A DNA stretch of 64,000 nt from Hevea brasiliensis (lineage: Eukaryota > Streptophyta > Magnoliopsida > Malpighiales > Euphorbiaceae): contig NW_026614833.1 of assembly GCF_030052815.1 (NCBI RefSeq), positions 1-64,000 of the forward strand, written 5' to 3'. This document shows, piece after piece, positions 12,358 through 22,537 of the stretch. The number at the start of each line of letters is the position of its first letter. The first letter of the stretch is position 1. The notes beneath the pieces are model-generated. The model searched no databases. It saw nothing but the letters and a program-made list of their open reading frames with translations, and was not told where the DNA came from. Both the position numbers and the translations under genes were made by a program.

Positions 12358-13996
12358 TGATGTGGCCCAACTGCAAGTGCACGGGTTGCACAAGTAGTAT
12401 AGAAAAAAAATATCGTTCCCACGAGGAGTTGTGTTAATGATTGAATTTTTGATATAAAAAGTTGACTAAATTGAACTATCTTTGAAATTAAAGTAAAAAA
12501 TTGATGGGTATTTGAGTATGAAATCTATATGTGCAAAATCAAAAATCTATCCAAAAATGTATTAATTAAACTCAAATTGCATCTAATTGAAATAAGCAAG
12601 TTCAAATATGGCAATATTTAAAATGGCAAGCAATTAAAATTCAATTAGAAATTGACAATGATAAAAAGGAGATTCCGAAGTTCGGGATTTCATATTCGAG
12701 CTATTTTGGGACTTTGAATTGGTTATCCAATCTTGCGGAACTTACGGGTTTTAAGGAGATTAATTCTTCAATCCTTTGAATACCCTTTCGAGTGAGACAA
12801 AGAGTGCCTTAATCAATCTAATTCTACTTTCGTGGAGTTAGAGTTAATTAAGACCCATTAGGTTCTTTAATTAATCTGTGAATCCTCTTAATCCTTAGTC
12901 TATTTCTAGATCTAAGTTAATTAAGTCCAATTTCTTGATTATCTATCACAAGGCCTTCTCCTTTCGGTGCCTCAACCATGGATTAAGAACATCACTTAAT
13001 GGGATCCTACACTAAGCGTGTCATTAAGCACACAAGAAATAAATAAAACTCATTAAGACCACAAAATATGGATTACCCAATCAAAATCCACAAAATATCT
13101 CAAATATTACAACCCTTACTCCAGAATCAAAATAAAACTACTCACTACCCATAATGTTTACAAGAAATTCTTAGTTTGTATGGAAATAAAGCTTTAATCT
13201 AAGCTAGGAAACAATAAACTAAACACTAGAAATGTAGGAAGAATGTAAGAAAGGAAAGAAATCTGCAAATCTTGGTTGAAAATGGTGTGGAAGGTGAAAG
13301 TGACTCTTTAGCTGTTGCCTACACCTCTTCCTTTTTCTGCTCTCCTCCTTCTTGTTTTTTTTTTCTACTCCTCCCCTTCTAAAATGGGAAATGGGACTAT
13401 TTATACCATTTTCTGACATGGAGCCCTAAAATGGTGAGTTCTAGGAGGAATTTTCAGAGAGAATCTTCTGCCAGCTCATTAATGAAACCTTTGTGGGACT
13501 GCATAAGTGGACTGCATAAGTTATGCAGTCCCTTATGCGCTTTTAATTTCAGTTTACTTATGCGAAACTGCATGACTTGGCGCATAGGTTATGCACAATT
13601 CCGTGAGAGTGCATAAGGGAGGCGTGAATCTGCATAAGCCATGCACTCTCCTTATGCACAATTCGGCAGGTATTGGAACAGTGATTTTTCTCCTTATGCA
13701 GATCTGCATGGCTTATGCGGCAAGTTATGCACAATTTGGTCAATGCATATTTCAGCTTGAAGACTTGTTTTTGACATCTTTGGCTGTAGAAGTCACTCCT
13801 CAATGGCAAAATTTCTTTTCAGTCCTTCACAAACACCATTTTTTCTACAAAACAAAGTAAAAATTACAAATTAATCCAAAATTGACAATTATGAAAAACT
13901 AACTAAATAACTAATGAAATTAGCTAAAAATAACTAATAATAAAATAAAATGGCTATAAAATTAAGCCTAAATGACTATGCAAAATGTATGCATCA
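12358..13996 (-). repeat. Gypsy-B 3' LTR (left copy)
   Basis: This 1639-bp copy pairs with 22538-24185. On the minus strand, U3 (13996 down to about 13406) is full of TGCATAAG/CTTATGCA dyads and precedes TATAAATAG (13405-13397). The lower-coordinate remainder is R-U5. The short frames seen in the dyad region, on both strands, are by-products of the repeats. Confidence 0.95.
13509..13531. repeat. Near-perfect palindrome in Gypsy-B U3
   Basis: Arms GGACTGCATAA and TTATGCAGTCC (11 bases each) flank a single G. It lies at 23693-23715 in the other LTR. It is the tightest of several TGCATAAG/CTTATGCA dyads in U3 (13494-13735). In minus orientation all of them lie upstream of the TATA box. Confidence 0.9.
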
Positions 13997-13998
13997 AA

Positions 13999-14015
13999 TA
14001 CCCCCAAACTCAAGC
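13999..14015 (-). promoter_or_regulatory. Gypsy-B polypurine tract
   Basis: On the minus strand GAGTTTGGGGGTATT runs directly into the TGATG start of the 3' LTR. Such a tract survives RNase H digestion and primes plus-strand DNA. The same 11-base core recurs at 14701-14711 and 15605-15615. Confidence 0.85.
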
Positions 14016-14870
14016 TTTTGCTTGTCCTCAAGCAAACTTTAAAATGTGATGCAAAAATTTTTAGGGGTGCCTTATCCAAAGAGCTATGAAAATCACCTAT
14101 TAAAGTAACTTAACACTCCTTTAGCCATACCAACAATCCATATACCCATCCTTCAAAATGCAAAGAACCTAGTGCTTATCCAAGCTTTCACCGCTTGGCC
14201 ATCAAGTCAATTATCATTCAAAATCCCCAAACCAACCAATCAAAAGAGAAAGTCAAGCTCAAAAGGAATTCTAGCACAATTAATAGGCAAAGTGTCTCTA
14301 TATGAAATGATGGGATTAAATGAATGAATGGATAATTTACCAATCCCATAGGCAAATTCCCTACTCCTATCTCCACTAATGTAGCAAGTACTATCAAGAG
14401 ATCAAAGGTCTTTTTAGGGATGTAATGGGGCTATGGGGTTCAAAATGAGGCTAAGAAGAAAAATGGGTAAAAGGGATTCAAAGCATGAGAATATTTTCAA
14501 TCTTGACAACATAAGGTACATTTCTTATTTTATTATATTTTTTTTCTTTTTTTTTTATATATTTATATGGGAGAGAAAAATATACAATGAGGATTGTCAA
14601 GTGCTAGCATAATTTACAAAACACATAAAAATGGAGGGACATTTTGATACTTTAACTTGTATCTTGCATTTTCTTTTGATGATTGTCCCTAAAATTGCCA
14701 CCCCCAAACTCATTTCTTTTAATACTTTGGGTGGATTTCTTTCATTTTGGATGACAATGGTGAAAAGCACATATACTAGCACTTTTTTACAAGATGACAA
14801 GAATTTCTTCTCCCTTTTATTGTATATTTTTTTTTCTTTTCTTTTCTTTTTTTTTTTATTTTTTTATTAT

Positions 14871-14893
14871 TATATATATATATATATATATAT
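14871..14893. repeat. TA dinucleotide microsatellite
   Basis: An uninterrupted run of TA repeats follows a T-rich tract. It lies in the Gypsy-B non-coding tail. Confidence 0.9.
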
Positions 14894-15739
14894 GTACCTA
14901 ATGTTGTAAATAATTATTCTCATGAAAAGGGTTGGAGTGTTTAGTTCATTGGCTAGGTAGTAATAAGGGTTTTAAGAAAAATTAGGGGCAAAAAGGCTCA
15001 AAGGGGTTTTCAAGGGTCAATTTAATTAGGAAAAGGGGCAAAGGCTTAAAATGAGAAGGTTTAAATCAAAGAATGCCTAATCATCTCTCTTTTCAAGTAC
15101 AAGCTGGTATTTCGCCTTGAAAGGTTTAAAAAATTTGTTCTAGGATTGGTGAGACATCATTTGACTACCTTATATCCAATAACTCCCTCTAAACATTCCA
15201 ATCTCCAAATGACTAGTTGGGTGGCTTTTTGGCTAAGAAGATATAGGCAAGGGATAGACACTTCGAAACCTTGCACCTTTTAGGAAACTTTCAATCCACA
15301 AACCCAACTAAAGGTAAGTCAAATCACTCTCATAGATAACTTTTCAATACTCAAGGGATTTGGCAAAAGATTTTAATGCATGATGCATGATTCCTAAAAA
15401 TGAGCAATGCATTAACTAAATGGAGGAAATCTATTTGTGTGCAATATGTACAATTTCTAAGTGATGTATAATCTGTGTGTAAATGTGTTATGTATATGTA
15501 TGTAAGGATGTATATGTAAAATATTTACAGTATATGTAAATGGAATGGGATGAGATGCTCCTATACTCAAAATGTGAAAAATGAAGCAGAAATCAAAATG
15601 TGCACCCCCAAACTCAAAATTAGACATTGTCCTCAATGTCTCAAGCAATGCAATATCAAAACTCAAAGTTACCAGGAATTGTGAGATTTAAGAGCAAAAA
15701 GAAAGAGTTACCTGGTATAGAGCAGATGAGAATTCAAGA

Positions 15740-15985
15740 TATAAAGGGATGCATAAGAAGTCGCACAGTTATGCGAGCAAAGTGTCATCGAACATGTGCA
15801 TAAGTAGGATGCATAGGCCGTGCGGTTCTGCATGAGTGGCAATAAGGACTGCACAGGCTATGCAGGACATTTGCATAAGGGAATTACAGCCTGTGCAATT
15901 CTGCATAAGTGGTATAAAAGGGCTACACAGGCTATGCAAAATAATTGCATAAGGGAATTCACAGCCTGTGCAGTATATTCAAAAG
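15740..15985. repeat. Dyad-rich short repeats, about 74-bp period, Gypsy-B tail
   Basis: Copies of CACAGGCTATGCA (15852 and 15926, 74 bases apart) alternate with ACAGCCTGTGCA (near 15886 and 15960), its approximate inverse, and with TTGCATAAGGGAATT. The cluster has the same hairpin-forming style as the 73-bp array at 18060-18862 but with a different core. Confidence 0.8.
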
Positions 15986-16239
15986 CTGCTGCATGATGAT
16001 TAGCAAGGAAAAATGTGCAACCACCAGTAGAAGCATGCAAAAATATACAATATATGGACAATTATGCACAAAAGGGCAGTAAAGGCAGTGAAAATCAATG
16101 AAAAACTAATGTAATGGCCATCCAATAGAACTTTAAGAAAAACAGAATTCAAAACAAACTAATTCAAAACAAACTATAATTGTTTGAACATATGTACAAA
16201 GAAAAAGTCCTACAAGTTTGAACAAAAGTAAAACAAAAA

Positions 16240-17838
16240 CTAATCTAGTTCTATTGTTTTGCCCTTGTCCATAGATGTTGCTAAGGGGCTGGTTGCATCT
16301 GGCTGCTGTCGAAATGATGGTGCTGGAGGAGGTGATGGAGGTGGAGGTGGCATTCCCAGAAAAATCATGAGTTTCTTCATCATCTCCTTCAATTCTTTCT
16401 GCTTGTCCCTGGTTTCCATGACAAGGTCAAATAGGTGATCATGACGATCCTTGAGGGTATCAAGACCAGTGTCAAGCTTCCTATCCACAAAGTATATATC
16501 ATCACTAAGCCTTTCAAGATAGGTGAATAAGGCTTTAGTGTTGAATGCAGGAGGGGCTGTGGATGAGGAGGGTTCAGCTGTAGGAGGTGTGGGTCGTGAA
16601 GGCCTTTGGGGTGTCTGTCTGCAGATTGAGGGGTGGGGTAGGTTCGATGAAGTCTTGTGGGGTGATGGGACAGGTTGGGCTTCTGGTTGTGCAATGGGTT
16701 CAGTTTCTGTTGCTGGTTGTGCAATGTCAGAATGTGGCAGGTTGAATCCTGTTTTGGATAGATGTGTAGCATCAAAATATAAGGTGTCTACAAGTGCTGG
16801 TATTGGATGCTCTTGAGGATTAAAACCAAAATGCTTGGCTATTACAGTTATGAGCCCACCCAAAATAATGTCACCTATGGATTTAGTAACAATATGCAAC
16901 ACATGCTCACAAAAGAAATAACCAGGAGAAACCTTGACCTTGTGAAAAGCACGCCATAACATGAATAATTCAGATTTCCCCACAACACCAGAACTAGTCC
17001 CTCTGCCCAAGATAGTGCTAGCAATCAGCCTATGAATAAACCTAAGTGCAGGGTCTAGTATTTGAGAGGTTTTTGATCTGTTAGCAGAAAAAGTCTGAGG
17101 TTGGTTGGTGATAATTCTCCAAAATTGAGCAGCATTCCAAATACCTTTGTTTGCTACCTCTACCCCTGTATATGGCACTCTAAATAGCCCATCAATTGCA
17201 AAACCAAGAATGCTATGAAATTGATCCAATGATAACTCTCTATTTTACCCCAAACATCTAAATTTCATAGTTGGCTTAAAATCTACATCATGCAATTTTA
17301 GGGTGGCAGAGAATGAGAAAATAAATTCCAAAACTAAAGCTGGATAAACAATTTCTTGCTTGTGCACAAATTCCATCCAACCCATACCATCAAGATAGGC
17401 AACCACATTATCAAATAAACCAAGTGACTGTAGAGAATCTACAGAAATATACCTAGTGGGTTGCACCCTCCTTTCCTTAAGTCTCTTAAAGGCTGCCTTT
17501 TGAACTGCATCAGGAAGAGGCCAAGGTAGTTTTGATACCAGTGAGGCTACTGACATTTGCTTTTTGCTGGAAGAGGGTGATTTGGCTTGTGTGGAGGCTG
17601 AAGTTTTGGGGTTTTTGGGTGGTGGTTCTGAAAATGGGGTGGGTGGTTCTTTACGCTTTGATAGAGGAGGTACAGAAGCAATGGGTCTCGTAGATTTCGA
17701 ACTAATTTTCCACTTGTAGGTGGTTGTGAGAGGTGGTGGAGGTGTTTCTTGCGAAGGGGAATCGGGGTTGGGAGGCCGCATTGACAATGGCGAAACCTGG
17801 AGAGGAGATGTAGGAGGGGAATGGGGAGGCGACTCCAT
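16240..17838 (-). CDS. Gypsy-B second ORF, Athila ORF-1-like protein (one in-frame stop)
   Basis: This is a 532-codon frame from ATG at 17838, interrupted once by TAA at 17242-17244 (codon 199), with no frameshift. Residues 1-150 are rich in Pro and Ser with basic clusters. About 175-355 form a folded core with RYISVDSLQSLGLF, then DQFHSILGF, LRFIHRLIASTILGRG, ELFMLW and GGLITVIAKHFGF, ending the core. The C-terminus is Pro-rich and contains a likely coiled coil (LKDRHDHLFDLV..KQKELKEMM). The core pattern resembles the plant retrotransposon ORF-1 family known from Athila (Pfam ATHILA ORF-1); this rests on recalled motif order, not a search. Its function is unknown. It follows gag-pro at the place where pol would be, and its leader is the 73-bp dyad array. 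No signal peptide or membrane segment is evident, so it does not look like an envelope protein. Confidence 0.8.
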
Positions 17839-18059
17839 TGATTTCCGATAGTGAGGATGGAGGAGATGAGGGCAGAAATGGAAATGCAGGGAGAAATTAG
17901 GGTTTATCCGGCGGAAATACGAGTGGAGAAGAAGGGGTATGCCAGAATTAAGGTCGTTGGGGGAAAAGGAGTGAGCAGGGCTATTGGGAGGTGGAGGTGG
18001 GAAAAAAATGTTGCCGAAAAGAAGTTTTAAACTGGACTTATAAAACTGCATAAGGGGAA

Positions 18060-18862
18060 AGTGAATGTGCATAGCTTATGCACATTGCTTATGCACCTCT
18101 CGGCAAGTCTTGGAGTTCAGAATGTGAGGTCATGCAGAAGTGCATAGGCTATGCACTCTGCTTATGCACCTGTCGGCATGTTTTAGTCTTTTGGAAGTTT
18201 GGTCATGCGGAAGTGCATAAGTCATGCACTCTGCTTATGCACCTTTCGGTGGGTTTTGATTTTCAGGGTTTGTGGTTATGCAGAAGTGCATAAGTCATGC
18301 ACTCTCCTTATGCAGGTCTCGGCAGATTTTGGTGTTTGGAAAATGTGGTCATGCAGTTGTGCATAAGCTATGCACTCTGCTTATGCACTTTTCGGTGGGT
18401 TTTGATTTTCAGGGTTTGTGGTTATGCAGAAGTGCATAAGTCATGCACTCTGCTTATGCACCTCTCGGAAGGTTTTTGTTTTCAGAGTTTCTGGTTATAC
18501 GGAAGTGCATAAGTCATGCAACCTCCTTATGCAGACTTCGGCAGAGAGAGAAAATGCAGGATTTGAAGTCATGCAAATGTGCATAAGTCATGCACACACT
18601 TATGCAAGTTTCGGTAGGTGTGAAATTTGACAAAAATGTGGCTATGCAGAGTTGCATAAGCTATGTACTACCATATGCAGTTTGCAACAGAGATGAAAAT
18701 GGCAATGCAGTTTGCAACAGAGATGAAAATGGCAAGAATTGTGGTTATGCAGGGTTGCATAAGCTATGCACTACCTTATGCAGTTTGCAACAGAGATGAA
18801 AATGGCAAGAATTGTGGTTATGCAGGGTTGCATAAGCTATGCAGTTGCTTATGCACAATTCA
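18060..18862 (-). repeat. 73-bp tandem array with TGCATAAG/CTTATGCA hairpins
   Basis: The anchor of each unit falls at 18079, 18152, 18225, 18298, 18371, 18444, 18517, 18591, 18664, 18767 and 18840. Spacing is 73 (once 74), with one 103-base step that contains a local 30-base duplication (GTTTGCAACAGAGATG at 18680 and 18710). Each unit holds TGCATAAG, 10-12 other bases, then CTTATGCA, so every unit can fold. The array lies upstream of the second ORF in minus orientation and shares its core with the Gypsy-B U3. Frames translated from it are repeat artefacts. Confidence 0.93.
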
Positions 18863-19592
18863 ACAAGATTGAGATTGCAATGAAAAATGATTTGCAAGTG
18901 TGAAAAATACCCTAGAATGAAGAAATATAATTCTATTAAGCATAAATCATGAGAAATTATCACCAAAAACACATCAATATATATACAAAATCCATCAAAA
19001 TTACATCACACATGCTTGTAAAAGTGAATCCTGCATAAAAGGCATTTGTGACCCATGCCATTTTGACTCAAATTCTGCAAATCAACATTTAGCACATTAA
19101 AACTCAATAAAATCTGCATAAAGTTGCATTTATCTACTAATGATGAACTCCCCAAGTCATGCCAAGAAAATGCAACATGTCCATCTTAAATCTCACACCC
19201 CAAATAAACTCAAAACTACAAAGATGACCCACTTACCACCATATTAACATTAAAAGCACATATACTTAAAAGTTACACACCCAACCTCACCAAGAACATA
19301 AGTAATCTGCTGCAGACCCTTCCTTGCTGCAAAATGTCATTTTTCCTCTGCATAAACCAGATAGCAGCCCCTGCACAGGTTATGCAGTAAAAACAAATCA
19401 AATTTTGGGAGAGTTTAAGGACAAAATTTTCAGGTTAAGAATCACTCCCCAGCAGTTCACCAACCTTCCTCCATTGAGATATATCTACAAGGGACAAGAT
19501 TCAACAATGTCAAAAATTGAATTTGGGGAGCTTTAAGATAAAAACAAAAGTAATGTAAATAAAAGTAAACCAACAAAAGCAAAATAAAAGAA
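18863..19592 (-). other. Spacer between gag-pro and the repeat array, Gypsy-B
   Basis: This is about 730 bases without a supported gene. It is A-rich on the plus strand and holds isolated GCATAA motifs. It may be part of the leader of the second ORF. Confidence 0.6.
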
Positions 19593-19610
19593 CTTGGGGT
19601 GCCTCCCAAG
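19593..19610 (-). repeat. Hairpin after the gag-pro stop, Gypsy-B
   Basis: On the minus strand CTTGGG and CCCAAG pair around AGGCAC, preceded by GCGCT. Gypsy-A has the same feature at 50939-50956 (loop AGGCAA) about 45 bases after its own stop, so it is conserved between two families. Confidence 0.85.
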
Positions 19611-19650
19611 AGCGCTAATTTATAGTCCTTAGCTGGACTCTTTTCATTTT

Positions 19651-22403
19651 TCATGGTGGCTGAAATTGGAATTTATTGCCTCTATTCCCAATAGGTGCTT
19701 CAATGAATCTATACTTCATTTTCTTTCCATCACATGAGAAGATCCTCGTTGCTTTGTCTAAAAATCCAACCATTTCTTTCTTGACGACCTTTGGTGCACG
19801 TTTTTCTTTGAGAGATGATTGCTTGACCTCACTTTTCTCCACTTGCTCAACTTGAAAGATTGGTGCCATAGGATAAGGTGGATTACCATTCAAATGTTGT
19901 GCAAATGCAGCCTCTTTTGGATTTTCATCATTGATACTCCCTTCATGGATAAGACAATTTTCAAGAGAAGCCTTCGGATAGCTCTTTCTAAAGTGCTCTT
20001 TTACTAACTCATCAACTATATCAATTCTCAAACAAGAGTCTACATCTTCATGTTGCTTCTTCTTATCATTGCTAATGTTGAAGACTAAATGATCCTCTCC
20101 GACTCTGAGAGTAAGCTTTTCACCTTTCACGTCAATCAAAGCACCAGCTGTAGTTAGGAAAGGCCTCCCCAAAATGATTGGGATATTAGAATCCTCTTCC
20201 ATGTCCAAGATGACAAAGTCAACAGGTATATAGAACTTCCCAACCTTTAGAGTCACATTCTCCAAAATCCCTTCAGGATACTTAATTGATCTGTCAGCTA
20301 ACTGAAGAGAAATGTGGGTTGGCTTAAGATATCCCATATTGAGCTTCTTATAAATGGAGAGGGGCATGAGGCTAACACTAGCCCTTAAATCACATAAAGC
20401 TTTTGTAGAACATGATTCCCCAATGTGGCATGGAATTGAAAAACTCCCTGGATCCTTGAGCTTTGGAGGAAGTTTCCTTTGGAGGATGGCACTACATTCC
20501 TCAGTCAAAGCTACAGTTTCATGGTCTTCAAGTCTCCTCTTATTTGAGAGAATCTCTTTTAAGAATTTTGCATAAAAGGGCATTTGTGAAAGAGCATCAA
20601 TAAAAGGCACATTTATGTATAGCTTCTTCAAAACCTCTAAGAACTTCCCAAATTGCTTATCAAGCTTGGCTTTTTGAAATCTCTGTGGAAAGGGAAGCTG
20701 TGGCTTGTAAGGCTCTGGAGGTATGTATTTCTCTTCTTTCTCTTTTCTTGCACTCTCTTTCTTTTCACTCTCTTGTTTTTCATTTTCATCAACATCTTCC
20801 TCATTTTCTCTCTTCTCACCTTTTTCACTCTTCTCATTATGCACTATTTTACCACTTCTTAGTGTAATGGCATGACATTGCTCTCTTGGGTTTTCCGGTT
20901 GACTTGGAAGTTTTCCAAAAGACTTGGTACCTGAGGAAGATGCTTGTTGTGCAATCTGATTTTCCAGCATTCTGTTATGTGTTTGCATCTGTTCCAGCCT
21001 TGCTTTCATCTCTCTCATCTCCTCATCATGCTTAGTTTGGTTAGCAAGAATCTGTTGTAATAAAGCTTCAGTGGTGGAACTTTGTTCTTGCTGTTTTGGT
21101 GGAGGATTCATATTTTTCTGCTGAAAATTAGGCAATGGTTGCCTATTTTGCTGATATGGAATTCCTTGTTGCTGTTGTGGTTGAAAATTTTGATTTGGAA
21201 CTTGACTTTGCTGATTTCCCCATAAAAAGTTGGGATGATTCCTCCAAGTTGGATTATAAGTTTGAGAGTAAGGATTCCCCATTTGTTTGTTTCCATAATT
21301 ACCAACATATGCTGCTTGCTCTCCATAGTCTACTCCACAGCTGGTAGTTCCCTCTGCATAAGCAACTTATTGTGAACTTCCAGAAGATGATGATGAACTA
21401 ACCAACATACTTAAATCTTCCATCTTCTTAGCCAAGACATTTGTAAGTGCAACAACTTTGCATTAATCATGTTGAATGGATCAAGATCATACATTCCAGC
21501 AGCTTGCCTCCTTTGAGTTGGAGGTGGTCCTCTTGGACTACTCCAAAGATGAGTATTCTTTGCAATTTTCTCCAATAGCTCATAAGCTTCATCTTCATGC
21601 TTCATAATAAATTCTCCTCCTGTTTGAGCATCAATAATCCCTCTAATTGCAGGAGTGACATTTGTGTAAAAATTCTGATTTATCATCCATTTTGGAATGG
21701 CATGATGTGGGCATTGTCTCTCTAATTCCTTCCATCTCATCCATGACTCATAGAGAGTTTCATCTTCTCTTGGTTTGAAAGCTGTCATTTGGTTCCTCAA
21801 TTCTTGAGTTTTTCCAGGTGGAAAATATTGTGCCAGAAATGCATCAGTGAGTTGCTCCCAATTTGTAATGGAGTTGTGAGGTAAAGAATCAAGCCAATCC
21901 AATGCTCTATCTTTCAAAGAGAATGGGAATAGCTTCAATCTTGCTGCATCATCAGACACTCCAGGTTGTTTTTGCATGTCACAGATCATAGCAAACTTCT
22001 TTAGATGTGTGTGTGGATTTTTAGAAGGATGTCCCCCGAATTGGGAATTTTGAATCATTTGAAGAACTCCAAAATCCATCTCGTAACTATTTGCATCAAT
22101 TCTTGGTCTTGCTATGCTCTCTCTTAAGTCATCAAAACGAGGAAAAGCATGATCCATCATACTTCCCCTAGGCACATTAGCATTTATAATCTCTTCACCT
22201 TGGGCTGCATTTTCATTGTTTCGATCATTTCCAGCATTACCGCCACCAATTCTGATTCTTTCATCAGCCATGTCTGCTTCTAATTCAGTTTCTCTCAAAG
22301 CTTCTTTTCTTTTTCTGGTTTCTTTCTTGTTGGCTTTACAAAATTTCTCAATTTTAGGATTAAACAGTAAGGATGTGTCACTTGTGCTTCTAGCTCTTCT
22401 CAT
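19651..22403 (-). CDS. Gypsy-B gag-protease polyprotein (one frameshift, one stop)
   Basis: The gene starts at ATG 22403 (MRRARS; Gypsy-A gag also starts MRR). Residues about 100-330 are a Ty3/gypsy Retrotrans_gag domain: QNSQFGGHPSKNPHTHLKKF, FPFSLKDRALDWL, FLAQYFPPGKT. A frameshift near 21455 and a TAA at 21367-21369 break the frame before a Gln/Asn/Pro-rich linker. The frame from 21282 to the TGA at 19651 (543 codons) carries a Lys/Glu-rich linker and the protease: KALCDLRASVSLMPLS, then IILGRPFLTTAGA. The catalytic Asp is present, but the usual Gly two residues later is Arg (AGG, 20383-20385); Gypsy-A keeps Gly there. No CCHC knuckle is seen. The protein would build particles and cleave itself, with polymerase and integrase supplied by another element (inference). 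Confidence 0.92.
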
Positions 22404-22513
22404 AAAAGATTAAAAGTACCTGAAAAAGAACAAACAAACACAAAATGAAAAGATAACAAAGATAAAACTAAAAACGACTAAAATAATCAAGAATTCAATC
22501 TTAAACAAACAAC

Positions 22514-22531
22514 TCCCCGGCAACGGCGCCA
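22514..22531 (-). promoter_or_regulatory. Primer binding site, tRNA-Asp type
   Basis: On the minus strand the 18 bases TGGCGCCGTTGCCGGGGA sit a few bases downstream of the 5' LTR end. They are an exact complement of the 3' end of plant tRNA-Asp. This primer choice is typical of Athila/Tat-type gypsy elements. Confidence 0.9.
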
Positions 22532-22537
22532 AAAACT

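Larger units (their letters stand above)
14016..16239 (-). other. Gypsy-B 3' non-coding region
   Basis: There is no protein in 2.2 kb. The region has T-rich runs (14534-14556, 14829-14868), a TA microsatellite (14871-14893), two extra polypurine-like cores (14701-14711, 15605-15615) and a small dyad-repeat cluster (15740-15985). Short reading frames here have no family features. Confidence 0.75.

Noticed and set aside
13558..13860. Overlapping ORFs of 83 and 89 codons, repeated at 23747-23998
   Set aside because: They lie in U3 of the Gypsy-B LTRs and arise from TGCATAAG dyads; no start context or family.
16240..17838. Second ORF of Gypsy-B as an envelope gene
   Set aside because: No signal peptide, membrane span or cleavage site is seen; the core resembles Athila ORF-1 instead.
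18060..18862. CRISPR-like regular repeats
   Set aside because: Units are contiguous 73-bp tandem copies without unique spacers, in plant retrotransposon DNA.
18078..18972. Several Cys/His/Met-rich reading frames of about 70 codons, such as a small-peptide family
   Set aside because: They are translations of the 73-bp repeat in several frames and both strands; the pattern follows the DNA period, not protein selection.
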